From Azospirillum picis (GTDB lineage: Bacteria; Pseudomonadota; Alphaproteobacteria; Azospirillales; Azospirillaceae): a stretch of 64,000 nt of DNA. Both the position numbers and the translations under genes were made by a program. Numbering within the stretch: position 1 is the stretch's first letter; each line of letters starts with the position of its first letter. The stretch is from the NCBI RefSeq assembly GCF_017876115.1, contig NZ_JAGINO010000009.1, forward strand, positions 1-64,000, given 5' to 3'. The notes under the pieces were generated by a model that saw only the letters and a list, made by a program, of their open reading frames with translations, was not told the origin of the DNA and made no database searches. Shown here piece by piece: positions 1 to 8,229 of this stretch.

Positions 1-340
1 CCGGCGAGCATCGACATCGACGCGGACGCCGCAGGTGCCGCGGTGCCGGCGAGCATCGACATCGACGCGGACGCCGCAGGTGCCGCGGTGCCGGCGAGCA
101 TCGACATCGACGCGGACGCCGCAGGTGCCGCGGTGCCGGCAAGCATCGACATCGACGCGGACGCCGCAGGTGCCGCGGTGCCGGCGAGCATCGACATCGA
201 CGCGGACGCCGCAGGTGCCGCGGTGCCGGCGAGCATCGACATCGACGCGGACGCCGCAGGTGCCGCGGTGCCGGCAAGCATCGACATCGACGCGGACGCC
301 GCAGGTGCCGCGGTGCCGGCAAGCATCGACATCGACGCGG
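1..340. repeat. 45-bp tandem repeat, seven full copies plus a partial
   Basis: Units begin at 1, 46, 91, 136, 181, 226, 271 and 316; the last diverges after about 25 bases. The copies differ only by g/a at the sixth base of each unit (a in the copies at 136, 271 and 316). On the coding minus strand this is the silent CTC/CTT difference in a Leu codon. Near identity implies recent expansion or homogenisation. The array continues past the left edge, so copy number is a minimum. Confidence 0.97.
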
Positions 341-569
341 CGAATGCAACCGATTCGACAGCGTGATCGCTGCTTACACCAGTGTTGCCAGTCAGACCCG
401 TGAATGCCTCGGCCGCGGCGCCACGGACATCCTCCGGCGTCATCCCGGAATAACCATTCTGAGCGAGAATAGCCTGCTTGTCGGCGGCGCTGGCCGAATT
501 CAACGCATTACGAAAATCGTTGTCCGTAGCTAGGCGCGTAATTAGCTCAAGTGCCTTTTGTTTGGCCAT
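1..569 (-). CDS. Nif11-like leader protein with 15-residue tandem repeats (3' end outside window)
   Basis: The frame opens at ATG 569-567, six bases after a strong AGGAGG, and stays open for 189 codons to the window edge. Residues 1 to about 55 look like a Nif11 leader domain: an LxxLxxLxTDxDFRNAL helix, then a DKQAILAQNGY segment and a TPEDVRGAA helix. Residues 57-77 are a Gly/Thr/Ser linker. From residue 78 the unit ASMSMLAGTAAPAAS repeats at least seven times. Nif11 domains are known as leader peptides of RiPP natural-product precursors, but not every Nif11 protein is one. No Cys is visible, which argues against a lanthipeptide-type core in the visible part. Leader codons (CTA, ATT, GCT, AAT, TTT) are far more AT-rich than in neighbouring genes, suggesting transfer or relaxed selection. 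No modification enzyme is recognised nearby. Domain call fairly sure; function open. Confidence 0.72.
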   Translation of the reverse strand, partial: MAKQKALELITRLATDNDFRNALNSASAADKQAILAQNGYSGMTPEDVRGAAAEAFTGLTGNTGVSSDHAVESVAFAASMSMLAGTAAPAASASMSMLAGTAAPAASASMSMLAGTAAPAASASMSMLAGTAAPAASASMSMLAGTAAPAASASMSMLAGTAAPAASASMSMLAGTAAPAASASMSMLA

Positions 570-894
570 GGTTGGCCTCCTCCGCCGGCATGCCAATGGG
601 ATTGCGACTAAAGGGGTGCTTTGGCATGACCGCTAGCATAGGCAATCACAGAAAATGCCAACAAAAAGTTAGGGATGCGACCAGCGGGAGAAATTTAATT
701 CCCTGTGATGCCCAACATCCTCAGACGACGGACCTTCGCGAAGCCGCTCCATATCAGCGTCGCGGCAGGACGAACGTCAACGTCGAACGAGGGACGACAA
801 CAGGGGATTGGCCGGCTCGGACGCGACCGGATCGGCGTGAGAGCCGCCCGTCCACCGGTGCTGCCGCACTGGCGGTCGCGGGATCATCGGTCCG
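570..894 (-). promoter_or_regulatory. Upstream region of the Nif11-like gene
   Basis: There is no credible gene in these 325 bases. The stretch 600-710 is AT-richer than the window average. The heptamer ATGCCAA/TTGGCAT occurs at 590-596, 621-627 (inverted) and 655-661, about three helical turns apart, as an operator might. On the minus strand a TTGGCA about 15 bases before TATGCT near 661-635 could be a weak -35/-10 pair. The promoter is inferred; only the repeated heptamer is plain. Confidence 0.4.
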
Positions 895-1446
895 TCAGGC
901 CGACCTGCCTGCCGACCGACGTGCACGCCATTCCTCACGGGTCTGGCGCCAGAATTCCGCCTCAGGCTGCGGCATCGGCTCGGGAAGCGGAGCCACGCCG
1001 GTCATACGGGCGCCGAGACGGCGCGCCACCGCCTTGGAGGCCAGGTTGCGGGGATTGATGGTATGAAGCACCTCATCCCATCCCAGCGTTTCGAACGCCC
1101 AGTCGATCGCGGCAGTCGCGGCCTCTACGGCATAGCCACGCCTCCACCGCTCGCGCATGATGGCCCATCCGACCTCGTTCCCCGGCCACCCATCAGGGAT
1201 CCATGGGCCGACGCGCCCGACCCAGAGGCCGGTCTCCTTTTCGATGACCGAAAACATCGAGTGGCCATAAACCATCCAGGCTCCGGCCACGGCGACGAAG
1301 CCCCGCCAAGCGAGGGGCCGTGACTGGACGCCGCCGACATACTCCACGGACTGCGGGTCCGCCATCATCGACGCCCAGTTGTCGAAGTCTTCCGCCCTGG
1401 TGGGGCGAAGAATCAAGCGGGGCGTCTCCAGGACCGGCACTTCCAT
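895..1446 (-). CDS. GNAT family N-acetyltransferase (RimJ/RimL type)
   Basis: This encodes 183 residues from ATG 1446. The N-terminal LETPRLILRPTRAEDFD and the later GWAIMRERWRRGYAVEA segment (acetyl-CoA pyrophosphate-binding loop) and NLASKAVARRLGA helix are typical of the Acetyltransf_3 group that acetylates N-terminal or small-molecule amines. The frame could start 48 bases earlier at 1494, but the extra residues do not look like the family. It lies upstream of the Nif11-like gene on the same strand with a 325-base gap, so co-transcription is doubtful. The substrate cannot be read from sequence. Acylating GNAT-like maturases are known for some RiPPs, but this one looks like an ordinary acetyltransferase. 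Confidence 0.85.
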   Translation of the reverse strand: MEVPVLETPRLILRPTRAEDFDNWASMMADPQSVEYVGGVQSRPLAWRGFVAVAGAWMVYGHSMFSVIEKETGLWVGRVGPWIPDGWPGNEVGWAIMRERWRRGYAVEAATAAIDWAFETLGWDEVLHTINPRNLASKAVARRLGARMTGVAPLPEPMPQPEAEFWRQTREEWRARRSAGRSA

Positions 1447-1813
1447 GGACACGATTGTGGACTGTCTCGACTCACTGTCAACAAGCGCGACCATCTACGA
1501 GAACACCTTCTGCTTCGCCCCCGCCCAGGAGCATTTTCAGCCCACCACGTCCGCAACCGAAGAGAAATGACGCCGGCCAATTCATCAACGGGCGGAGGTG
1601 CCATCATTCACAAGCATCCCGTCCCGGTCCAGAGCGATCTGTCGTTGCCTCCTTCTGGACATCCTTCCGGGTCTCCCTGCGGAACACCATAGGCTGTCTG
1701 GGGTAAGGCGACGGCCAAGCCTGCTTCCCATATAAGGCCTCTGCCTCCGGCCGCCGCCCGACGGGTGGCGGCCGGTCCGGCAAGAAGAACATCGACAAGA
1801 ACGGAGTACAGCG
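1447..1813. other. Intergenic region with a strong stem-loop
   Basis: No supported gene. A 13-bp stem (arms 1747-1759 and 1763-1775, loop of three bases) lies about 40 bases before the next gene. It has no T-run after it, so it is not a clear terminator; it may sit in that gene's leader. This region separates the divergent GNAT and exported-protein genes and should hold both promoters, but no confident -35/-10 was picked. Confidence 0.4.
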
Positions 1814-2257
1814 ATGTTGCGGTTTCGGATGGCGGCCCTTGCGCTGGCGGCGGTGAGCGGAGCGATGTTGGCTGGGTGGAGCGGCGGAGCCGCTGCCCAG
1901 TCGAAGCTGGACGCCAACGGCCAGCCGGTGTGGGACGACAGCCACAACCAGCGGCCGACGGCCGACAGCGACCGTGCCCTGCCGGCCGGCGTGGTGACCC
2001 TGCGCACCGCCACCTCCGCCCCCGGCATCCTCAGCGTCTACGCCCGCAACGGCCTGCCCTTCGACATCGTGCTGACCCGGGTCGACGCCACCCAGTGCAT
2101 GAACGTCGTGCCGGAGGATTGCGGCCTGCTCGGCACCGACATCCGCGTCGCCTCCGGCGCCGAAGTGGTGGTGCGCAGCCTGCGCCAGGCCGACATGACC
2201 CGCACCTATGGCATCACCCCGGTCTACAACTGGCGCCCGGCCGTGACGGCAAAGTAA
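1814..2257 (+). CDS. Exported hypothetical protein
   Basis: This encodes 147 residues. Residues 1-29 are a signal peptide: MLRFR, a hydrophobic stretch, and a likely cleavage after GGAAA before QSK. The mature part is about 118 residues with two cysteines (in TQCMN and EDCGLL) that could form a disulfide in the periplasm. I do not recognise a family. The mature region reads like a small beta-rich domain (GVVTLRTATSAPGILSVYAR). A CGGAG lies upstream of the start. It stands alone on the plus strand, before the PP0621-like gene. Confidence 0.75.
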   Translation: MLRFRMAALALAAVSGAMLAGWSGGAAAQSKLDANGQPVWDDSHNQRPTADSDRALPAGVVTLRTATSAPGILSVYARNGLPFDIVLTRVDATQCMNVVPEDCGLLGTDIRVASGAEVVVRSLRQADMTRTYGITPVYNWRPAVTAK

Positions 2258-2377
2258 GGAACGGCGCGGGGGCTGTTCCACGCGGACGGCCCCCACCCCG
2301 CCTGCGCATGTCCTATTTCCTTGACTTCCCGCCGCCCGCGGGCTGAATGCCCCCTGGGAGCAGACGGGTTTCGCGTG

Positions 2378-2665
2378 ATGATGTCCTTGTCCAAGATTCT
2401 GGTTCTGGCGCTGGTGATCGGCGTCGTCTGGTACGGCTGGCGCTGGATCAACCGCGTACAGGCGGTGGGCCGCGAACGCGGCGCCGCGCGTCGGCGCGCG
2501 GGCATGGCGGGCGGCGCCGGAAACGGTCCGGCCCGGCGCGACACCGGCTCCTCTCCCGTCGCCATGGAGGCGGAGGACATGGAGAAGTGCCCCGAATGCG
2601 GCGCCTATGTCGCCCCGCGTTCCGCGGTGTCCTGCGGCCGGCCGGCCTGCCCCTACGGCCGCTGA
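2378..2665 (+). CDS. Small membrane-anchored zinc-ribbon-like protein (PP0621-like)
   Basis: This encodes 95 residues from ATG 2378 (2381 is also possible). Residues 3-22 form one membrane helix (KILVLALVIGVVWYGWRW). A basic linker follows, then a C-terminal cysteine cluster KCPECGAYVAP...SCGRPAC that looks like a metal-binding ribbon. This layout resembles the PP0621 family of small proteins of unknown function. The frame extends upstream to 2321, but those residues carry no family features. It lies about 110 bases before glyQ and may be independent of it. Confidence 0.7.
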   Translation: MMSLSKILVLALVIGVVWYGWRWINRVQAVGRERGAARRRAGMAGGAGNGPARRDTGSSPVAMEAEDMEKCPECGAYVAPRSAVSCGRPACPYGR

Positions 2666-2779
2666 CGCCACCGCGGTCCGCCGCCCCGCCGCCCCGAATT
2701 TGCCGCGCTGCGGCTTGATTTGACGAGTGCGCCCGCCTATCGTGCGGCGCGTTTCAACACTTCTCATTGTGGACCGTCC

Positions 2780-3676
2780 ATGGCCTCCCAGATCGGGACT
2801 TCCGACGGCGGAACCTCCGCCGACCGCCGCGGCCTGTCGTTCCAGGCCCTGATCCTCAAGCTCCACCAGTTCTGGTCCGAGCAGGGTTGCGTCATCCTGC
2901 AGCCCTACGACATGGAGGTCGGCGCCGGCACCTTCCACCCGGCGACCACGCTGCGCGCGCTCGGCCCCGACGCCTGGAAGGCCGCCTATGTCCAGCCCTC
3001 GCGCCGCCCGAAGGACGGCCGCTACGGCGAGAACCCGAACCGCCTGCAGCACTATTACCAGTACCAGGTCATCATGAAGCCCTCGCCGGCCAACGCGCAG
3101 GAGCTGTACCTGGAAAGCCTGCGCGCGATCGGCATCGACCCGGCGCTGCACGACATCCGCTTCGTCGAGGACGACTGGGAAAGCCCCACGCTGGGCGCCT
3201 GGGGCCTCGGCTGGGAGGTCTGGTGCGACGGCATGGAAGTGACCCAGTACACCTATTTCCAGCAGGTCGGCGGCATCGAGTGCGATCCCGTCGCGGTCGA
3301 GCTGACCTACGGGCTGGAGCGGCTGGCCATGTACGTGCAGGGGGTCGAGAACGTCTACGACCTCGACTTCAACGGCCAGGGCGTGAAGTACGGCGACGTC
3401 TTCAAGCGCGCCGAGATCGAATATTCGAAGCATAATTTCGAGTTCGCCAACACCGACATGCTGCTCCAGCACTTCAAGGACGCCGAGGCCGAGTGCCAGG
3501 CGCTGGTGTCGCAGAATCTCGCCCTGCCCGCCTATGACCAGTGCATCAAGGCGTCGCATCTGTTCAACCTGCTGGACGCCCGCGGCGTGATCAGCGTCGT
3601 CGAGCGCGCCGCCTACATCGGCCGCGTGCGTGCGCTGGCCAAGGCCTGCTGCGAAGCCTGGACGGGGGCCAAGTGA
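2780..3676 (+). CDS. glyQ: Glycyl-tRNA synthetase alpha subunit
   Basis: This encodes 298 residues, the catalytic subunit of the alpha2beta2 GlyRS that charges tRNA-Gly. The N-terminus [19 protein letters not shown] and the class II signatures [28 protein letters not shown] and [14 protein letters not shown] are near-universal in GlyQ. The start at ATG 2780 (MASQIGTS) was chosen because GlyQ proteins begin shortly before the LSFQ segment; the longer frame from 2720 adds an unlikely tail. It is followed after five bases by glyS, so the two subunits are co-translated. Confidence 0.97.
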   Translation: MASQIGTSDGGTSADRRGLSFQALILKLHQFWSEQGCVILQPYDMEVGAGTFHPATTLRALGPDAWKAAYVQPSRRPKDGRYGENPNRLQHYYQYQVIMKPSPANAQELYLESLRAIGIDPALHDIRFVEDDWESPTLGAWGLGWEVWCDGMEVTQYTYFQQVGGIECDPVAVELTYGLERLAMYVQGVENVYDLDFNGQGVKYGDVFKRAEIEYSKHNFEFANTDMLLQHFKDAEAECQALVSQNLALPAYDQCIKASHLFNLLDARGVISVVERAAYIGRVRALAKACCEAWTGAK

Positions 3677-3681
3677 GTCCG

Positions 3682-5769
3682 ATGACCGAACTGCTGATCG
3701 AATTCTTCTCCGAAGAGATCCCCGCGCGCATGCAGGCGCGCGCCGCCGACGACCTGAAGCGCCTCGTCACCGACAAGCTGTCGGCCAACGGCCTGACCTT
3801 CACCGGCGCCCAGGCCCACTCCACCCCGCGCCGTCTGGCCCTGGTGGTCGACGGGCTGCCCGAGCGCACCGCCGACGTGCGCGAGGAGAAGAAGGGTCCG
3901 CGCGTCGGATCGCCGGAACAGGCGGTCGCCGGCTTCCTGAAGTCGGCCGGCCTCGACAGCCTCGACCAGTGCGAGCAGCGCGACACCGGCAAGGGCGTCT
4001 TCTATTTCGCGGTGACCGAGAAGAAGGGACGCGAGACCGCCGAGGTGCTGGCGGAGATCATTCCCGCCGCGATGGCCGAACTGCCCTGGCCGAAGTCGAT
4101 GCGCTGGGGCACCGGCACCGTGCGCTGGGTGCGCCCGCTGCACTCGATCATCGCCGTCTTCGGCGGCCGGGTGCTCGACGGCGGCTATGACATCGGCGGC
4201 ACCCAGGGCCGGATCGCCTTCGGCAACAGCACCCGCGGCCACCGTTTCCTGGCGCCCGACGCCATCACGGTCGAGAGCTTCGCCGACTACCAGGAGAAGC
4301 TGCGCGCCGCCAAGGTCATGCTCGACCGCGAGGAGCGCAAGGCCAAGATCAAGGCTGATGCCGAGGCGCTGGCGGCGGCCGAGGGGCTGACCCTCTCCCC
4401 CGACGACGCGCTGCTGGAGGAGGTCGCAGGCCTCGTCGAGTGGCCGGTCGTGCTGATGGGCGGCATCGACGAGAGCTTCATGGACGTGCCGTCGGAGGTG
4501 CTGATCACCTCGATGCGCACGCACCAGAAGTATTTCGCGGCGCTCGACGCCGCGGGCAGGATGGCGCCGCGCTTCATCGTCGTCGCCAACACCGAGACGC
4601 TGGACGGCGGCAAGGCGGTGGTCGCCGGCAACGAGCGCGTGCTGCGCGCCCGTCTGTCCGACGCCAAGTTCTTCTGGGACCAGGACCGCAAGACCAAGCT
4701 GGAGGCACGGGTCCCGGCGCTGGAGAAGATCACCTTCCACGCCAAGCTGGGCACGGTGGCCGAGAAGGTCGCCCGCGTGCAGGGTCTGGCCGCCGGGATC
4801 GCCCGCGCCATCGGTGCCGATGCCGACGCCGCCAGCCGCGCCGCCCTGCTGTGCAAGGCCGACCTGGTGACCGAGGTGGTCGGCGAGTTCCCCGAGGTGC
4901 AGGGGATCATGGGCCGCTACTACGCGCTCGGCCAGGGCGAGAGCGAGGCGGTGGCGAACGCCATCGCCGACCATTACAAGCCGCTCGGCCCCTCGGACGG
5001 CTGCCCGACCGCGCCGGTGTCGGTCGCCGTGGCGCTGGCCGACAAGATCGACACGCTGGTCGGCTTCTTCGCCATCGACGAGAAGCCGACAGGGTCCAAG
5101 GACCCGTACGCCCTGCGCCGCGCAGCACTGGGCGTGATCCGTCTGGTGCTGGAGAATCGGCTGCGGCTGTCGCTGTCGCAGGTGTTCGCGGCGGCCCATG
5201 GGGCCTACAAGGTCGGCGGCTTCGCGGCGGCCGACGCCGTCGGTGGCGACCTGATGGGCTTCTTCGCCGACCGCCTGAAGGTGGTGCTGCGCGAGCAGGG
5301 CGTCCGTCACGATCTGGTCGACGCGGTGTTCGCGCTGGGCGGCGAGGACGACCTGGTGCGGCTGCTGGCCCGCGTGAAGGCATTGCAGGCCTTCGTCGGC
5401 TCCGAGGAGGGCGCCAACCTTCTGGCGGCCTACAAGCGCGCCTCCAACATCGTCCGCATTGAGGAGAAGAAGGACGGCGCAAGCTTCGACCAGCCGGTCG
5501 ACGCCGCCCGCCTGGTCCAGGACGAGGAGACGGCGCTGTTCGCCGCGCTGAACGAGGCGTCGGCCACGGCCAGGCCGCGGCTGGAGGCGGAGGACTTCAC
5601 CGGCGCCATGGCGGCTCTGGCGAAGCTGCGCGGCCCGGTGGACGCCTTCTTCGACAAGGTCACGGTGAATGCCGACGACAGGGACCTGCGCGCCAACCGC
5701 CTGCGCCTGCTGACGCAGATCCGCACGACGCTGAACGCGGTGGCCGAGTTCTCAAAGATCGAAGGGTGA
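3682..5769 (+). CDS. glyS: Glycyl-tRNA synthetase beta subunit
   Basis: This encodes 695 residues, the usual GlyS length. It begins [18 protein letters not shown], the standard GlyS N-terminus. Internal [51 protein letters not shown] and the HD-like/anticodon-binding C-terminal part follow in order. The beta subunit binds tRNA and is required for aminoacylation by GlyQ. A GTG nine bases upstream (3673) could also start the protein, but ATG 3682 fits the family. A palindromic repeat follows the stop. Confidence 0.97.
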   Translation: MTELLIEFFSEEIPARMQARAADDLKRLVTDKLSANGLTFTGAQAHSTPRRLALVVDGLPERTADVREEKKGPRVGSPEQAVAGFLKSAGLDSLDQCEQRDTGKGVFYFAVTEKKGRETAEVLAEIIPAAMAELPWPKSMRWGTGTVRWVRPLHSIIAVFGGRVLDGGYDIGGTQGRIAFGNSTRGHRFLAPDAITVESFADYQEKLRAAKVMLDREERKAKIKADAEALAAAEGLTLSPDDALLEEVAGLVEWPVVLMGGIDESFMDVPSEVLITSMRTHQKYFAALDAAGRMAPRFIVVANTETLDGGKAVVAGNERVLRARLSDAKFFWDQDRKTKLEARVPALEKITFHAKLGTVAEKVARVQGLAAGIARAIGADADAASRAALLCKADLVTEVVGEFPEVQGIMGRYYALGQGESEAVANAIADHYKPLGPSDGCPTAPVSVAVALADKIDTLVGFFAIDEKPTGSKDPYALRRAALGVIRLVLENRLRLSLSQVFAAAHGAYKVGGFAAADAVGGDLMGFFADRLKVVLREQGVRHDLVDAVFALGGEDDLVRLLARVKALQAFVGSEEGANLLAAYKRASNIVRIEEKKDGASFDQPVDAARLVQDEETALFAALNEASATARPRLEAEDFTGAMAALAKLRGPVDAFFDKVTVNADDRDLRANRLRLLTQIRTTLNAVAEFSKIEG

Positions 5770-5785
5770 TCGGTGGGGGGGCGTC

Positions 5786-5828
5786 GGCCCCCTCCCCGAC
5801 CCTCCCCCGCTACGCGGGAGAGGGTGCC
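5786..5828. repeat. Dispersed palindromic intergenic repeat (copy 1)
   Basis: A CCCTCCCC-GACCCTCCCCCGC arm is followed by GCGGGAGAGGGTGCC, forming a strong hairpin just after glyS and before the convergent cheC-like gene. Related copies occur near 8848, 15471, 35411 and 58141, always between genes. It may act as a bidirectional terminator or be a REP-like element. Confidence 0.75.
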
Positions 5829-5868
5829 TCTTGCGAAGCGGCGGAGGGATAGAGGGGCCAACTCTCCC

Positions 5869-6501
5869 CTACAGCCCTGCCACCACCCGCCTGATCGCCT
5901 CGCGGAAGGCGTCGAGAGAGGCGATGTCCAGCAGGAACAGCGCATGCCCGCGGGCATCGCCGCCGGCAAGCGCCATGTCGATGCGCACGAACAGCACCGG
6001 GTCGGTGGCCGACCCGATCACCGCCGCCGGGGCGCCGGCGCCATAGCCCGGCACGGCGCCCGACAGCTCGCCGCCGATCAGGTTCGACAGGCTGGCGAGA
6101 CACCCGTTCAGGATGATGTTGCCGATCTCCGTCAGCGCGTCCTGTTCCACCTCGCCCGGCGACTCGGCCGCCGGATCGACGGGGATCAGCCGGCCGACCA
6201 GCGCCAGCGTGCTGCGCTCGGGGAAGATCAGCATCGCCTCGCCGGTGAAGGGTCCGGTGAAGGCGCCGCGCACCGCACAGACCGGGGCATCGCCGTCGAG
6301 GTCCCCGCCGACCTCATCGGTGATGAGGGCGCGGGTCGACATCGCGAAGGACGGCACCGACAGGTGCACCTCCTCCCCCAACATGGAGCTGAGGGCCGCC
6401 GCCGACTCCCCCATACCGATGTTGAACAGCTCGGCGATGGCGTCGGCGTCGTCTGGATCGAGGCGGAGGGGGTCCCCCGGCGGTTCGGCGGGATCGGCCA
6501 T
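5869..6501 (-). CDS. CheC-like chemotaxis phosphatase
   Basis: This encodes 210 residues from ATG 6501. Two copies of the CheC/FliY phosphatase signature are visible: E24/N27 in AELFNIGMGESA and E125/N128 in TEIGNIILNGCLASL. The family dephosphorylates CheY-P or related receivers. It lies five bases downstream of a single-domain response regulator on the same strand, which is the likely partner. I therefore infer a two-gene signalling unit away from a main che operon. The frame can be read upstream to 6900, but that part overlaps the regulator gene. Confidence 0.88.
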   Translation of the reverse strand: MADPAEPPGDPLRLDPDDADAIAELFNIGMGESAAALSSMLGEEVHLSVPSFAMSTRALITDEVGGDLDGDAPVCAVRGAFTGPFTGEAMLIFPERSTLALVGRLIPVDPAAESPGEVEQDALTEIGNIILNGCLASLSNLIGGELSGAVPGYGAGAPAAVIGSATDPVLFVRIDMALAGGDARGHALFLLDIASLDAFREAIRRVVAGL

Positions 6502-6506
6502 CGGGG

Positions 6507-6866
6507 TCACCGCCCGGCTGCGGCTAGGAACTCGCGGATCTTGTCGGAGGTGATCGGCTTGGCGATGAAGCGGATGCCCAGCGCCTCGGCCTTGCGTTTC
6601 AGCACGTCCTGGACGTTGGCGGTCAGCAGGCCGATCGGCAGGCCGCCGAACCGCTCCTTGAGGCGTTCCGCCAGGACCAGCCCATCCATGCCCGGCATGT
6701 TGTAGTCGACGATGGCGGCGACCGGCGACACCTCGCCGACAATCTGCAATGCCTCGTCGCCGCTTGCCGCGGTGACGATGGTCCAGTCGGGCCGCAGGGC
6801 GGCGATGACGCTGGAAACCATGTTGCGCGCCAACCGGCTGTCGTCGACGACGAGGATGCTGGTCAT
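6507..6866 (-). CDS. Single-domain response regulator (CheY-like)
   Basis: This encodes 119 residues, a stand-alone receiver domain. The acidic pair D8/D9 (VVDDSRLAR), phospho-acceptor D54 (AIVDYNMPGMDG), T82 (LLTANVQ) and K103 (IAKPIT) are all present, so it should be phosphorylatable. There is no output domain. It is the first gene of a pair with the CheC-like phosphatase and is divergent from the PIN-domain gene. No kinase is nearby; the signal source is unknown. Confidence 0.93.
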   Translation of the reverse strand: MTSILVVDDSRLARNMVSSVIAALRPDWTIVTAASGDEALQIVGEVSPVAAIVDYNMPGMDGLVLAERLKERFGGLPIGLLTANVQDVLKRKAEALGIRFIAKPITSDKIREFLAAAGR

Positions 6867-7000
6867 GCCGTATTGTCCGTCTTAAAAAAACTTTCGACAC
6901 CTTGGCGGCTTCTTACATCAAAGCGCCCGCTCCCACAACATACGCTCAACACCGTCGGAAAAGTTCCCAATCAGTGCCTTCAAGACCAACTTTGCCGGAC

Positions 7001-7510
7001 ATGCCGGCCGCCGCGCCGGACGCCGGGGATGCCGCTCCGACGCGCGCGGTCCTGGATACCAACATCCTCGTCGCCTATGCGTTGCTCGGGGCGGCCACGG
7101 CCAGGCGGCACGACGCCCTGCGCCGCTGCGTCGACCGGGTGCGCGGCAGCGGCGGGCTGGTAGGGACCCGCGCCACGCTGGCGGAACTGGACATGGTGCT
7201 GATGCGGTCCTGCTTCGATCGCTACGTCGCCCCCGCCGAGCGCCGCCGCTTCCTCGACGCGATCGCCCGCGAGACCACCCTGGTCGATCCCGCCCCGGTC
7301 GGGCGCCTGTGCCGCGACCCGGAGGACGACATGTTCCTGGCCGCCGCGGCCGGCGGTGCGGTTCCCTGGCTGGTGACCGTCGACCGCCAGCTCCTCTCCG
7401 TCCGCCGGGTTGGGGAAGCGCGGGTTCTCAGGCCGGAACGCTTCCTGGAGGCGGTAGGGCAATCCGGGGGACCTGGAGATTCCACTCGACAAACCGGGCG
7501 CGATTTCTAG
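7001..7510 (+). CDS. PIN-domain protein, putative toxin (COG1569-like)
   Basis: This encodes 169 residues from ATG 7001. It carries the PIN acidic residues: AVLDTNILVAY near the N-terminus, LAELDMVLM, DPEDDMFLAAA and WLVTVDRQLL. PIN domains are Mg-dependent ribonucleases, often VapC-type toxins. The putative-toxin PIN_3 group usually travels with a small antitoxin, but none is apparent. The upstream neighbour is a divergent response regulator and the downstream one a Pro-rich protein. The frame is open from 6902; I prefer 7001 because the extra residues are low quality. It may be a lone RNase rather than half of a toxin-antitoxin pair. Confidence 0.8.
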   Translation: MPAAAPDAGDAAPTRAVLDTNILVAYALLGAATARRHDALRRCVDRVRGSGGLVGTRATLAELDMVLMRSCFDRYVAPAERRRFLDAIARETTLVDPAPVGRLCRDPEDDMFLAAAAGGAVPWLVTVDRQLLSVRRVGEARVLRPERFLEAVGQSGGPGDSTRQTGRDF

Positions 7511-7613
7511 AATGAAAAGAGAACACATCGCAAACCGCGAGTGAACGTAAACGTGGCCGTCCGCAGCCGAAAGGAGCGGCCACCATGGTGGAGCGCAGGG
7601 AGCATCTGCAGCG

Positions 7614-8054
7614 ATGAGCGTCCAACGGCTTCTGTTCGACGATCTGCCGGAAACGGCGCCGACGCGCAAGCCGGCCCGCCGGTCCCGCGCCTCCAGCATC
7701 GCGGCGCCGGTCGCCGTGGACATGGTTCACGAGGCCGTACCGCCACGGCCGGACCCAGGGGTTGTGCCGCTGCCGCTGGCACCACCGGCCCCCCTCCCCC
7801 CGCCAGCGCCACCGCCCGCCTTCGACCCGGCGGCGCTGTCGAACCCGGAGCTGCGCGCGCTCGTACAGGCTCTGCCCGACCAGCGGCTGGCGCATCTGCT
7901 GATCGAGGCCGCGCGCGAGCTCAAGCGGCGGGCTGCCCCAGCGGGCGAGGATGGCGACGGTGGCGAAGAGGACGGGGATGCCCGCGAGCCCAACCCGGCG
8001 CTGCTGCGTGCGGCACGTCAAGCCGTGGGTGAATTGTCGGGCGAGGATTTCTGA
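7614..8054 (+). CDS. Hypothetical Pro/Ala-rich protein
   Basis: This encodes 146 residues with no recognised family. It starts MSVQRLLFDDLPE, then a basic segment, a Pro-rich low-complexity stretch (residues about 45-65), a predicted helical part (ELRALVQALPDQRLAHLLIEAARELKRR) and an acidic Gly-rich stretch. No signal peptide or membrane segment is seen. It follows the PIN gene by about 100 bases on the same strand, so an antitoxin role was considered, but nothing in the sequence shows DNA binding or a typical antitoxin fold. Confidence 0.6.
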   Translation: MSVQRLLFDDLPETAPTRKPARRSRASSIAAPVAVDMVHEAVPPRPDPGVVPLPLAPPAPLPPPAPPPAFDPAALSNPELRALVQALPDQRLAHLLIEAARELKRRAAPAGEDGDGGEEDGDAREPNPALLRAARQAVGELSGEDF

Positions 8055-8229
8055 TCGGGGTCCCACAATCGGGCAGATTCTTCGCCAATAAAGTTTCCGA
8101 GACAAGCGTCCCGGCTTTATGTCATGATCGGTGCCAGCCCACGCCAATTATGCCGCAACGCACAATAATGCGGCGAAAAGGCGCCGCCGGGCCAGCCGAA
8201 CCTGTTTGCGTCGTCTCCCGGAGGGGTCT

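Noticed and set aside
1..340. CRISPR array
   Set aside because: The repeat is contiguous without spacers and is coding.
1..366. Plus-strand open frame with repeated PASIDIDADAAGAAV
   Set aside because: The minus strand has the ribosome site, start codon and a Nif11-like domain in frame with the repeat. The plus reading is its antisense.
1604..3559. Long minus-strand open frame (about 650 codons)
   Set aside because: It lies antisense to the 1814 gene, the PP0621-like gene and glyQ. His/Arg/Gly/Val-rich composition is typical of antisense frames in GC-rich DNA.
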